Origin: Promethearchaeota archaeon
GTDB lineage: Archaea > Asgardarchaeota > Lokiarchaeia > Sigyniarchaeales > SOKP01
DNA: 10,237 nucleotides
Assembly (NCBI GenBank): GCA_004524385.1
Contig: SDNM01000028.1
Location: 1-10,237 of the forward strand
Direction: 5' to 3'
In this document: positions 1 to 6,197 of the stretch, in pieces
How positions within the stretch are numbered: position 1 is the stretch's first letter
How the letters are laid out: each line of letters starts with the position of its first letter
Notes under the pieces: model-generated
Told to the model about the DNA's origin: nothing
Databases searched by the model: none
What the model saw: the letters and a program-made list of their open reading frames with translations, nothing else
Program-made: the position numbers and the translations under genes

Positions 1-2
1 AT

Positions 3-143
3 TTAAATTTAATAACAAGAAAATTAGAAAAAATTGTTAAAGAAAGATTTGATTTTACTTCTGGACTTGATCCGGAGAGATTACCTCCGATGATGGACTT
101 TAAAATGGAAGATTCAGAAGAATTTATGTTAGAGGAGGATTAA
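3..143 (+). CDS. C-terminal end of an unidentified protein (5' truncated)
   Basis: An open frame enters from the left edge and stops with TAA at 141-143, giving 46 residues. The visible part has a basic helical stretch (LEKIVKERFDF), then GLDPERLPPMMDFKM and a strongly acidic end (EDSEEFMLEEED). It has no cysteine motif or membrane segment. The next gene starts 20 bases later on the same strand, so it is probably the upstream member of the same operon. In related clusters that position can hold an Hdr-type subunit (HdrA, HdrC), an MvhD-like protein or a hydrogenase subunit. The tail alone does not let me choose, and I do not recognise it. That it is coding is supported by the uninterrupted frame, the protein-like composition and the tight spacing. 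Confidence 0.6.
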   Translation, partial: LNLITRKLEKIVKERFDFTSGLDPERLPPMMDFKMEDSEEFMLEED

Positions 144-163
144 CTAATATAGGTGATTATAAG

Positions 164-1225
164 ATGGAACAAAAAATATTACAAAAAGATCAAATAGCCA
201 AGTTATATATCGAATTATCCGAGGAATATAATATCTATGCACCAGTGAAGGAAAAGGGTAATATCGTTTTTAAAAAGATTTCCAATTCAGACCAGATTGA
301 ATTAGATTATCTGAATTCAAAAATACCCCCAAAAGAAGTCTTATTTCCACAAATGGAAGTGCTTTTCGAATATAAACTTGATGGAAAAGATGTAGAGATT
401 ATAGATAGACAAGATCTCGATGAAAAAATCTTGCTTTTTGGAGTCCGCCCTTGCGATGCCTATAGTTTTGAGTTAGTTGGGAATTTTTTTAAAGCACATG
501 GAAATTGGGAGGATGAAATTTACTTAAAAAAGAAAGAAAATACCACTATCATTGGGATGGGGTGTAATTCTCCAAGAACTACGTGTTTCTGTACCTCCGT
601 TGGGGGTCATCCCTTTCAAAAAGATTATATAGATTTATTTCTTACCGATTTAGGAGATAAATACTTAGTCGAAGGAATAAGTGATAAGGGAAAAGAGATA
701 ATGCAGAAGTTATCTTGGCTTTCGGATGCGAAGGAGGCTGACGTGAAAAAATCCGAAGAATTAGCAAAACAAGCCGAAGAATCCTTTACCACGAAATTTA
801 ATTTTGATTTAGTGACCAAAGTGTTAGGCGAAAATTTCGAAAACCCAGTATGGGAGGAAATTAGTGAGAGTTGTATTGGCTGTGGCTCATGTACTTTTTT
901 GTGTCCTACATGTACTTGCTTTGATGTTATCGAAGAAAATGATAAGTATAATAATCGGGGACGAAGAATAAGGATTTGGGATACTTGTCAATCTTGTCTT
1001 TATACGCTTGAAACAAGCGGTCATAATCCTCGACCGGATAAAATACAACGATGCCGAAACCGAATTATGCATAAATTCAGCTATTATCCCGAAAATTATA
1101 ACTGCTTAGGCTGTGTTGGCTGCGGTAGATGCATTCAAGCGTGTCCGGTAAATAATGAGCTCAGAATAATAATTGATAAAATACTTGAAATTGAAAAAGA
1201 GGAGGATGAGAAAGCAGTTGCCTAA
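164..1225 (+). CDS. Iron-sulfur beta subunit of HydB/AsrA/FlxB type (sulfhydrogenase or sulfite reductase-like electron-transfer subunit)
   Basis: This 353-residue cytoplasmic protein carries electrons through iron-sulfur clusters between a flavin subunit and a partner enzyme. The N-terminal half has the family marks GVRPCDAY (C97) and GCNSPRTTCFCTS (C134, C141, C143). The C-terminal half has two ferredoxin-like motifs: CIGCGSCTFLCPTCTCFDV at 237-255 and CLGCVGCGRCIQACPVN at 314-330. Between them lie further cysteines (C275, C278, C297). This is the architecture of Pyrococcus HydB, AsrA and the FlxB subunit of Flx-Hdr complexes. The start is supported by AGGTGAT at 151-157, a good match to the archaeal anti-Shine-Dalgarno. 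The end overlaps the flavin subunit gene, the standard beta-gamma pairing. Whether it serves a hydrogenase, a sulfur reductase or an Hdr complex depends on genes outside the window. Confidence 0.88.
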   Translation: MEQKILQKDQIAKLYIELSEEYNIYAPVKEKGNIVFKKISNSDQIELDYLNSKIPPKEVLFPQMEVLFEYKLDGKDVEIIDRQDLDEKILLFGVRPCDAYSFELVGNFFKAHGNWEDEIYLKKKENTTIIGMGCNSPRTTCFCTSVGGHPFQKDYIDLFLTDLGDKYLVEGISDKGKEIMQKLSWLSDAKEADVKKSEELAKQAEESFTTKFNFDLVTKVLGENFENPVWEEISESCIGCGSCTFLCPTCTCFDVIEENDKYNNRGRRIRIWDTCQSCLYTLETSGHNPRPDKIQRCRNRIMHKFSYYPENYNCLGCVGCGRCIQACPVNNELRIIIDKILEIEKEEDEKAVA

Positions 1226-2057
1226 TCCATACATTCCCATGTTAACTGAAGTGGTATCAATCACTTCCGAAAATAAAGTGAATGATATAAAAACAATCGA
1301 ATTAAAATTCAAAAAAGAAGAGGATTATAAGAATTTTGCTTACATCCCTGGACAATTTGCGGAAATTAGTCTTATAGGGAAAGGTGAATGTCCCATAGGG
1401 ATTGCCTCGTCTCCCACGGAAGAGGGAACTATAAAATTCACCATAAAAAAAATGGGCACGGTGACCTCAGGATTTCATAATTGCGAAGTGGGAGATACTG
1501 TAGGGATAAGAGGTCCTTGCGGAAACGGCTGGCCTATGGAAGATATGAAAGGGAAAAATATTGTGGTAATTGGCGGAGGGTTTGCATTTTCTACATTACG
1601 TTCTCTCGTGTTATATGTTCTGGATGAGAAATATCGAAAGGATTATAAAGATATTACGGTGATTTACGGAAATCGTGATTCCGGAGAAGTTCTTTATCAA
1701 GATGTATTAGAAGAGTGGGATAAACGGGACGATATTAACGTAGTTTTAACCATTGATCGCGAAGAGGAAGGATGGACTCGCAAGGTAGGATTTGTTGCGG
1801 CTATAGTTAAGGAGGTTGCGCCTTCTCCAGAGAATGCTGTGGCGATAATCTGCGGTCCTCCCATCATGATTAGAACTGCCGTGGCGGAATTAGTAGAATT
1901 AGGGTGGAAAGACGAGCAAATCTTAAATTCCTTAGAAATGAGAATGAAATGTGGCATTGGAAAATGCGGAAGATGTAATATCGGCAATAAATTTGTATGC
2001 GTGGACGGACCAGTGTTCTCTCTCGCAGAGCTTAAGAAAATGCCAAATGAATATTAA
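1206..2057 (+). CDS. FAD/NAD(P)-binding gamma subunit of HydG/AsrB/FlxA type
   Basis: This ferredoxin-reductase-like protein (283 residues from ATG 1206) should pass electrons between NAD(P)H and the iron-sulfur beta subunit encoded just upstream. From the N-terminus it shows the NPYIP opening typical of the family, a flavin-binding barrel (YIPGQFAEISL at 47-57, PIGIASSP at 63-70), a nucleotide-binding region (VVIGGGFAFSTLR at 120-132, CGPPIM at 217-222) and a C-terminal 2Fe-2S site with C249, C254, C257 and C265 (MKCGIGKCGRCNIG). The nucleotide loop is unusual: relatives generally read GGG-x-G-x-AP-x-R. The frame stays open back to ATG 1173, but that start would give a basic extension. ATG 1206 lies directly against GAGGAGG (1199-1205), too close to be ideal. 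TTG 1218 sits 12 bases after GGAGG, overlaps the previous gene by 8 bases and is a real alternative. Confidence 0.88.
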   Translation: MRKQLPNPYIPMLTEVVSITSENKVNDIKTIELKFKKEEDYKNFAYIPGQFAEISLIGKGECPIGIASSPTEEGTIKFTIKKMGTVTSGFHNCEVGDTVGIRGPCGNGWPMEDMKGKNIVVIGGGFAFSTLRSLVLYVLDEKYRKDYKDITVIYGNRDSGEVLYQDVLEEWDKRDDINVVLTIDREEEGWTRKVGFVAAIVKEVAPSPENAVAIICGPPIMIRTAVAELVELGWKDEQILNSLEMRMKCGIGKCGRCNIGNKFVCVDGPVFSLAELKKMPNEY

Positions 2058-2065
2058 ATTTTATA

Positions 2066-2075
2066 TTTTTTTTTT
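2066..2075 (+). terminator. Oligo-T transcription terminator after the HydB/HydG pair
   Basis: A run of ten T residues begins 9 bases after the stop codon of the gamma subunit gene, within an AT-rich stretch and without a strong hairpin. Archaeal RNA polymerase terminates at such T-tracts. It probably ends the operon that enters from the left edge. Confidence 0.55.
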
Positions 2076-2175
2076 CTAATAACAACTATTTAACGCTAAA
2101 CTATAAGCTTAAAAAATTTTAAGAAAGAAGACAATAAATAATTATTAAAATAAAATATTAGAAGTTAGAATAAAA

Positions 2176-2367
2176 ATGATTCCAAAAAATTTAATTGAGA
2201 AATTAGTGAATAATGGAGTTTATGTATATATAAGAGGAATTAATATAGAATTTGCGGGAGTTGTTAAATCTATCACTGAAGATGATATTGTAGTATTAGA
2301 GGATAATAAAAATAATCTCATAAATATACCTCTTTCTTTAATTGATGTAATTACTGAAAGAAGATGA
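2176..2367 (+). CDS. Small Sm-like (LSm-type) beta-barrel protein
   Basis: A 63-residue protein with no cysteines and no membrane segment. Its pattern suggests one five-stranded Sm-like barrel: a short N-terminal helix (NLIEKLVNNG), then VYVYIRGINIEFAGVVKSI (Sm1-like: strand, G, strand, bend), then DDIVVLEDNKNNLINIPLSL and IDVITERR (Sm2-like end). Archaeal Sm proteins form rings that bind U-rich RNA; other small barrels of this shape act in transcription or ribosome assembly. The classical Sm2 'RG' signature is missing, so a divergent LSm or an SH3-like barrel is as much as can be said. The ATG is preceded by only a weak purine stretch (AGAAG, 2159-2163). It stands alone, flanked by terminator-like sequence on both sides, so it is probably transcribed by itself. 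Confidence 0.65.
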   Translation: MIPKNLIEKLVNNGVYVYIRGINIEFAGVVKSITEDDIVVLEDNKNNLINIPLSLIDVITERR

Positions 2368-2407
2368 GTTAATAAACTTTCAATTCACCTCTTTAATTTT
2401 TTCCATT

Positions 2408-2434
2408 TTGAATTTAAAAATTCAAGCATTTTTT
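2408..2434 (+). terminator. Hairpin plus T-tract terminator after the Sm-like gene
   Basis: The arms TTGAATTT (2408-2415) and AAATTCAA (2418-2425) are perfect inverse complements, separated by two bases and followed after GCA by six T residues (2429-2434). This has the form of an intrinsic terminator for the plus-strand Sm-like gene ending at 2367. A two-base gap is too tight for a hairpin loop, so the innermost pair or pairs would have to open. A shorter T-tract at 2395-2400 lies upstream. Confidence 0.45.
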
Positions 2435-2457
2435 CTGTACTATTTGTTAGCGGTTAG

Positions 2458-2489
2458 GAAAAATGTAAAAGAAAAAAATAGAAAAATTA
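2458..2489 (-). terminator. T-rich terminator region of the 7-TM protein gene (minus strand)
   Basis: Read on the minus strand, the bases just past the stop codon of the 7-TM gene form consecutive T-runs (five, seven, four and five T residues separated by single or few bases). Multiple T-tracts within about 50 bases of a stop codon are a usual archaeal termination pattern. Confidence 0.45.
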
Positions 2490-2502
2490 ATAAAATGCTT
2501 TA

Positions 2503-3219
2503 TTAACTTTCCTTAAGAAAAAGTTTCTTTACCCATTTAGGCATAACAAAAGCGATATAGAACTCTACTGCACTTGAAATCATTATTAATCTAACTAAGG
2601 TTAGGAAAATAAGATCAAGCTCTAAAGTGTCTAGGATTGCTCCAATTACAAAAGTAATTAGAGTTATAATTATAAAAATACCTCTTAATCTATATTCTGG
2701 ATTATTAGACTTTATCGAATAGATAGCAAAAATTATTCCAGTAAAAAAAATAACGACTAATGAGAAATAAATGTAAATTCTAACAACTAATCCATATTCA
2801 GAATCAACTGGGCTTAATAAAGTACCAATAAGAGATGGCGCTGTAAAAAGTAAAGAAAAGAAAATAATTTCAAACACGGTTCCTATGATGATAAATATCA
2901 ATTGAAAAATTTTTTGTGCTTTTTTATAAATAATATCAGTAAATGCTGTAATCCAGATTAATGTTGAAACGGGATAAAAAGAGATTCCTACTAGAAAATA
3001 AATTGGTTCAGGGAGTCCATCGTTATTAAAAAGTGCAACTATAAACGATATTGAGACTGCAATATATGCTTCAACCACTCCAATCCATGTTATACCAAAA
3101 AAAAGATACATTCTTTCTTTTGTTTTTTTATATTTAAGAGCTATGCTTATTCCTACAACTATAAATATTACAACAAGAATAAGACTAGATAATCCATTAA
3201 CAATTTGTAATAAATTCAA
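2503..3219 (-). CDS. Seven-transmembrane protein of unknown function
   Basis: A 238-residue, very hydrophobic protein with seven predicted membrane helices at about 6-29, 38-63, 72-97, 104-128, 143-168, 179-197 and 203-226. Loops are short, and a basic C-terminal tail (KWVKKLFLKES) is probably cytoplasmic. Basic residues after helix 1 (KYKKTKER) and after helix 3 (YKKAQK) suggest those loops also face the cytoplasm, consistent with an outside N-terminus. There is no attached kinase, cyclase or enzyme domain and no obvious catalytic or cofactor motif; the lone acidic residues between helices 6 and 7 (DTLELD) are notable. The overall form resembles stand-alone 7-TM sensor regions, but I do not recognise a family. 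The start is TTG, chosen because GAGGT lies nine bases ahead of it. It is divergent from the fwd operon across a 280-base AT-rich region. Confidence 0.75.
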   Translation of the reverse strand: MNLLQIVNGLSSLILVVIFIVVGISIALKYKKTKERMYLFFGITWIGVVEAYIAVSISFIVALFNNDGLPEPIYFLVGISFYPVSTLIWITAFTDIIYKKAQKIFQLIFIIIGTVFEIIFFSLLFTAPSLIGTLLSPVDSEYGLVVRIYIYFSLVVIFFTGIIFAIYSIKSNNPEYRLRGIFIIITLITFVIGAILDTLELDLIFLTLVRLIMISSAVEFYIAFVMPKWVKKLFLKES

Positions 3220-3228
3220 TATTCTTAT

Positions 3229-3235
3229 ACCTCAC
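3229..3235 (-). promoter_or_regulatory. Ribosome binding site fixing the TTG start of the 7-TM gene
   Basis: On the minus strand this reads GTGAGGT, complementary to the archaeal 16S tail, with nine bases before the TTG codon at 3219-3217. The only in-frame ATG visible nearby is at residue 37 and would remove helix 1, so the TTG start is favoured. Confidence 0.6.
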
Positions 3236-3284
3236 TTTAATATATCTGTTAAATTTTTAATTTATATTTAAAATTATTAAATTC

Positions 3285-3297
3285 AAATATATAAATA
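3285..3297 (-). promoter_or_regulatory. Possible TATA box for the 7-TM gene
   Basis: The minus strand reads TTTATATATTT, close to the archaeal TATA consensus, about 66 bases ahead of the TTG start, which would leave a leader of roughly 40 bases. The whole region is so AT-rich that chance matches are common, so this is a weak call. Confidence 0.25.
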
Positions 3298-3382
3298 AAC
3301 ATTTTTTCGTAAAATAAAAAGTAATAATTTTTTCTATTCTGTTGCATAAGTTTTTATTATAATTAGTTGGAATGATAAATAG

Positions 3383-3407
3383 GTTATAGCTTAAGAAATC
3401 CTATAAC
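3383..3407. repeat. Inverted repeat in the divergent control region upstream of fwdG
   Basis: GTTATAG (3383-3389) and CTATAAC (3401-3407) are perfect inverse complements separated by 11 bases, 93 bases ahead of fwdG. A dyad of this size is a plausible operator for a dimeric regulator; the GTTATA half-site resembles half-sites of ModE-type molybdate regulators, which would suit a Mo/W enzyme operon, but that link is speculative. An RNA hairpin in the fwdG leader is the other reading. Confidence 0.4.
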
Positions 3408-3443
3408 AAATTTTTTATAGCATTTCTTATTTAATGAATTAAG

Positions 3444-3450
3444 TTTATAC
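3444..3450 (+). promoter_or_regulatory. Possible TATA box for the fwd operon
   Basis: TTTATAC lies 50 bases upstream of the fwdG start, giving an expected transcript start near 3475 and a short leader. A second candidate, TTTTTTATAG at 3411-3420, would give a longer leader. The surroundings are AT-rich, so neither is certain. Confidence 0.25.
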
Positions 3451-3499
3451 ATTTTTAATTTTCATAAATTAATCGTTTAAGTCCTAATGGGATAAAAAC

Positions 3500-3757
3500 A
3501 TGCAAATTTTTAAGCTTAAAATTAACAAAAACCTATGTACGGGATGTAATGTTTGTGTAGTTTCTTGTCCAATTAATTTTAATTTATTAAAAGAAATGGG
3601 ACAATTAGATGAAGAAAATGCAGTCATATTAGTAAAAAATGGAATTGCTTTTCCTATTTATATAGAAAATAGGAATCCTAATTGTGATGGCTGTGGTGTA
3701 TGTATTGAGTGCTGTCCTCAATCAGCTATTCAAATAGAAGTCTTAGAAGTTAAGTGA
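3500..3757 (+). CDS. fwdG: Ferredoxin subunit of formylmethanofuran dehydrogenase (FwdG-like)
   Basis: An 85-residue ferredoxin with two 4Fe-4S motifs, CTGCNVCVVSCP (C13, C16, C19, C23) and CDGCGVCIECCP (C62, C65, C68, C72). Each is followed by the usual P and hydrophobic residues, with an insert of about 38 residues between the motifs. Size and layout match FwdG of methanogens, which feeds electrons to the tungsten/molybdenum catalytic subunit. It opens a five-gene run; the polyferredoxin gene follows after ten bases. The ATG is preceded by GGGAT (3489-3493), and no in-frame start lies further upstream that would add conserved sequence. C71 in the second motif is an additional cysteine. A generic 2x4Fe-4S ferredoxin cannot be excluded from sequence alone; the operon position decides the name. 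Confidence 0.85.
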   Translation: MQIFKLKINKNLCTGCNVCVVSCPINFNLLKEMGQLDEENAVILVKNGIAFPIYIENRNPNCDGCGVCIECCPQSAIQIEVLEVK

Positions 3758-3767
3758 GGGAATAAAA

Positions 3768-4475
3768 ATGTCGTTTCCTAAAATATCAAGAATAATTAGC
3801 GAAAAAGAAGAACATGTAAAAGTTCAATATCTTACTGAAAGTTTAGAATTAATTCTCAATAGAGAAAAATGTGTTGGCTGTGGGACTTGCGCAAGAGTTT
3901 GTCCTAAAGAAGCTATTTCACGTGGGCCAGTTGGAGCTTCTAAACGTTTTCCAACTACGGAAGATATAATTCCAGAAGTCTACGACCCAAACGCTTGCGT
4001 AATGTGCGGCACATGCGTTTATATGTGTCCATTTAGCGCATTAACTCTGAAAATAAATGGAGAAGAAGTTAACTTAGATGATCTAACCTTAGTAAAAGAA
4101 AAAGCAGTTCCTAAACTTGATTTTGAGGCTAAAAAATTAGACAGTGGGAGAGTTGTAAAGCAATATACTGATGGTAAAATTAGTATAGTTGATGAAGAGT
4201 GTCCTGGCGGATGTCAGACGTGCGCAGAAGTTTGTCCATCAGAAGCAATTACAGTACCATCCAAATCTGATAAGAAAGGTTGGGAAAGAGTACCTAACGT
4301 TGTTGTGGATGATGAAAAATGTGTATTTTGTGGAGCTTGCGATAATGGCTGCCCAACAGGAGCAATAAAATTAGAAATTACGGATGTTAAATATTCCGGA
4401 GAATTTAAAGACCCATTCTGGCCGAATCTTATACAAAAATTAAAAACATTAAAATGGAGCGAAGAGAAGAAATGA
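3768..4475 (+). CDS. fwdF: Polyferredoxin subunit of formylmethanofuran dehydrogenase (FwdF-like, four clusters)
   Basis: A 235-residue polyferredoxin with four 4Fe-4S motifs: CVGCGTCARVCP (35-46), CVMCGTCVYMCP (77-88), CPGGCQTCAEVCP (145-157) and CVFCGACDNGCP (185-196). The third has one extra residue between its first two cysteines, a variant seen in FwdF-type proteins. FwdF forms the electron wire that links formylmethanofuran dehydrogenase complexes to ferredoxin or Hdr partners. Methanogen FwdF usually carries about eight clusters in four tandem ferredoxin domains; this one has about half. The ribosome binding site GAGGG (3756-3760) overlaps the stop codon of fwdG. The 3' end overlaps the fwdD start as ATGA, so the two are translationally coupled. 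The protein has no membrane segment and should be cytoplasmic. Confidence 0.87.
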   Translation: MSFPKISRIISEKEEHVKVQYLTESLELILNREKCVGCGTCARVCPKEAISRGPVGASKRFPTTEDIIPEVYDPNACVMCGTCVYMCPFSALTLKINGEEVNLDDLTLVKEKAVPKLDFEAKKLDSGRVVKQYTDGKISIVDEECPGGCQTCAEVCPSEAITVPSKSDKKGWERVPNVVVDDEKCVFCGACDNGCPTGAIKLEITDVKYSGEFKDPFWPNLIQKLKTLKWSEEKK

Positions 4476-4867
4476 GTTTAGAGAATTTGATATTATTAAC
4501 AGGCCGGACAATTAATCAAGGCGTTGCCTTAGAAGGCGGAAAGACTACTAAAGAAAATGTCCGAGCAGCAGCAATTTGTACATTTGATCATGAAGATTTT
4601 AAGAAATTAGATATTATTTCTGGCACACCAGTTAAAGTTTCAACCGATTTTGGCGAGGTTATTGTATATTCAACCATCTCAGAGGAAGGACCTCATCCAG
4701 GAATAATTTTTATCCCAATGGGTCCTTGGGCAAATCAAGTTGTTAATCCGGATTCTCAATCTTGCGGAACTCCAACTTATAAAGGAATGAAAGCAAAAGT
4801 ACAAGTAGTAAAAGATGGAAAAGTTTTAGGCGCATTAGAATTAATTAAAACATTAATTGAGGTATAA
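4472..4867 (+). CDS. fwdD: Formylmethanofuran dehydrogenase subunit D (pterin-binding)
   Basis: A 131-residue protein of the molybdopterin dinucleotide-binding fold that completes the cofactor pocket of FwdB. In most molybdopterin oxidoreductases this domain is the C-terminus of the large subunit; in Fwd/Fmd it is a separate polypeptide. Family marks are LLTGRTINQGVALEGGK near the N-terminus, IPMGPWANQVVNP (81-93), and SQSCGTPTYKGMKAKV (95-110), which corresponds to the conserved segment contacting the pterin. The start is ATG 4472, which forms an ATGA overlap with fwdF and follows GGAG (4456-4459). An in-frame ATG at 4454 would add six charged residues (MERREE) that the family does not need. 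fwdB follows three bases after the stop. Confidence 0.92.
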   Translation: MSLENLILLTGRTINQGVALEGGKTTKENVRAAAICTFDHEDFKKLDIISGTPVKVSTDFGEVIVYSTISEEGPHPGIIFIPMGPWANQVVNPDSQSCGTPTYKGMKAKVQVVKDGKVLGALELIKTLIEV

Positions 4868-4870
4868 AAA

Positions 4871-6193
4871 ATGGCAGTAAGAAAAATAAAAACTGTTTAT
4901 GATGTTGTTTGTCCCTTTTGTGGAACGCTTTGCGATGATCTTGAAGTAGATGTAGTTGATAATAAGATTACAGAAGTTAGAAATGGATGTCAAATAGGGA
5001 CAAAAAAGTTTTTTGCTTCTAATCCAAGTGAGCATAGATATAAGACACCTTTAATTAAAGTAAATGGTTCTTTTAAAGAAGCTTCTTGGGATGAAGCACT
5101 TGATAAAGCTGCAGATATTTTAGTTAAGGCAAAAAGACCTTTACTTTATGGATTTTCAAGTACAGAATGCGAAGCCCAGAGTAAAGGTGTTGAATTAGCA
5201 GAAATACTTGGAGCGATTTTAGATAATACAGCATCTGTTTGTCATGGTCCCACTATATTAGCTGAACAGGATGTAGGAGTTCCAACATCAACTTTAGGGG
5301 AATATAAAAATAGAGCTGATTTAGTAATATTTTGGGGTTGTAATCCAGTTCACGCTCATCCAAGACATCTCAGTAGATATAGCGAATTTGTCAGGGGTTA
5401 TTTTAGAAAAGATGGAAGAAACGACAGATTTATTGTTGTCATAGATCCTCGAAATACACATACTGCTCAAATTGCAGATTTATTTATTCAAGTGAATCCA
5501 AGCGAGGATTATGGGTTATTGAACGCAATTAGAGCTATACTTAGAGGAGTAGAATTGGATGAGAAAGAAGTAGCAGGAGTTTCGATGGAAAATATTAAAG
5601 AATTGGCAGATAAAGTAAAATCTTGTAATTTTGGTGTTATTTTCTTTGGGATGGGATTAACACAGTCTTTAGCTCACCATCGAAATATAGATGCGGCCAT
5701 ATGTCTAACAAGGGAATTAAACGACCATACTAAATTCTTAATAACTCCAATGCGTGGACATTATAATGTTACGGGAGCAAATCAAGTGTTTACATGGATT
5801 ACTGGTTATCCTTTTTCAATCGACTTTTCAAGAGGATATCCCAGATATAACCCAGGAGAATTTTCTTCAGTTGAATTGCTTTTAAAAGACCAAGTTGATG
5901 CATCTTTGATGGTTTCTACTGATCCGGCTAGTAATTTTCCTGCTGCCTCCGTAAAAAATATGTTTAAGCATCCTCTAATTGCAATAGAACCTCATGAAAC
6001 ACCCACTTCCGTAAATGCTGATATTATTTTGCCACCTGCATATGCTGGAATTGAATGTGAAGGCACAGCTTATCGTATGGATAGCATTCCTCTTAGATTA
6101 AGAAAAGTTAAGGACGCTCCAAATGGTTTATTAACTGATAGAGAGATATTAGAAAGACTTATAGAGAAAGTGAAAGAAAAAAAGGGGGAGTAA
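4871..6193 (+). CDS. fwdB: Formylmethanofuran dehydrogenase subunit B, catalytic Mo/W subunit
   Basis: The 440-residue catalytic subunit reduces CO2 to formate at a tungsten or molybdenum bis-pterin centre; in the full complex the formate then moves to FwdA for transfer to methanofuran. A 4Fe-4S site is made by CPFCGTLC (C14, C17, C21) with C40 in NGCQIG. The metal ligand is C124 in SVCHGPT, so this is the cysteine form and not the selenocysteine form known in some methanogens. Further landmarks are FWGCNPVHAHPRHL (about 155-168), VIDPRNTHTAQIAD, and MRGHYNVTGANQV in the middle domain. The protein ends with LPPAYAGIECEGTAYRMD and a basic helical tail. Length is normal for FwdB, because the pterin-binding C-terminal domain is the separate FwdD. 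The ribosome binding site GAGGT (4859-4863) lies inside the end of fwdD. Confidence 0.95.
   Translation: MAVRKIKTVYDVVCPFCGTLCDDLEVDVVDNKITEVRNGCQIGTKKFFASNPSEHRYKTPLIKVNGSFKEASWDEALDKAADILVKAKRPLLYGFSSTECEAQSKGVELAEILGAILDNTASVCHGPTILAEQDVGVPTSTLGEYKNRADLVIFWGCNPVHAHPRHLSRYSEFVRGYFRKDGRNDRFIVVIDPRNTHTAQIADLFIQVNPSEDYGLLNAIRAILRGVELDEKEVAGVSMENIKELADKVKSCNFGVIFFGMGLTQSLAHHRNIDAAICLTRELNDHTKFLITPMRGHYNVTGANQVFTWITGYPFSIDFSRGYPRYNPGEFSSVELLLKDQVDASLMVSTDPASNFPAASVKNMFKHPLIAIEPHETPTSVNADIILPPAYAGIECEGTAYRMDSIPLRLRKVKDAPNGLLTDREILERLIEKVKEKKGE
6184..6190 (+). promoter_or_regulatory. Ribosome binding site fixing the GTG start of fwdC
   Basis: GGGGGAG sits within the last codons of fwdB and seven bases before GTG 6198. 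The strong match and good spacing support the GTG as the start even though an ATG is usual in this cluster. Confidence 0.65.
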
Positions 6194-6197
6194 AAAA

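Larger units (their letters stand above)
3220..3499. other. Intergenic control region between the divergent 7-TM gene and the fwd operon
   Basis: This 280-base stretch is the longest gap in the window and is very AT-rich. It contains no open frame of note on either strand. It should hold two divergent promoters, and I see candidate TATA boxes for each. A GTTATAG/CTATAAC dyad lies near its middle, and a second dyad pairs AAGAAAT (3393-3399) with ATTTCTT (3422-3428) and partly overlaps it. That gives two alternative pairings, as would suit an operator cluster or a switching leader RNA. No known riboswitch, including the molybdenum cofactor (Moco) type, is recognisable. Confidence 0.5.

Noticed and set aside
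1697..1987. Open frame of 96 codons on the minus strand
   Set aside because: It lies wholly inside the flavin subunit gene, whose family motifs are clear, and its own product has no family features.
2108..2123. Palindrome CTTAAAAAATTTTAAG upstream of the Sm-like gene
   Set aside because: Arms of seven bases made almost only of A and T are expected by chance in such AT-rich intergenic sequence.
4853..5035. Open frame of 60 codons on the minus strand
   Set aside because: It is antisense to the start of fwdB, where the CPFCGTLC motif proves the plus-strand reading.
4871..6193. Reading the catalytic subunit as a formate dehydrogenase alpha subunit
   Set aside because: It lacks the C-terminal pterin-binding domain, which is encoded separately as fwdD, and the FWGCNP and SVCHGP segments with the fwdC neighbour fit FwdB.
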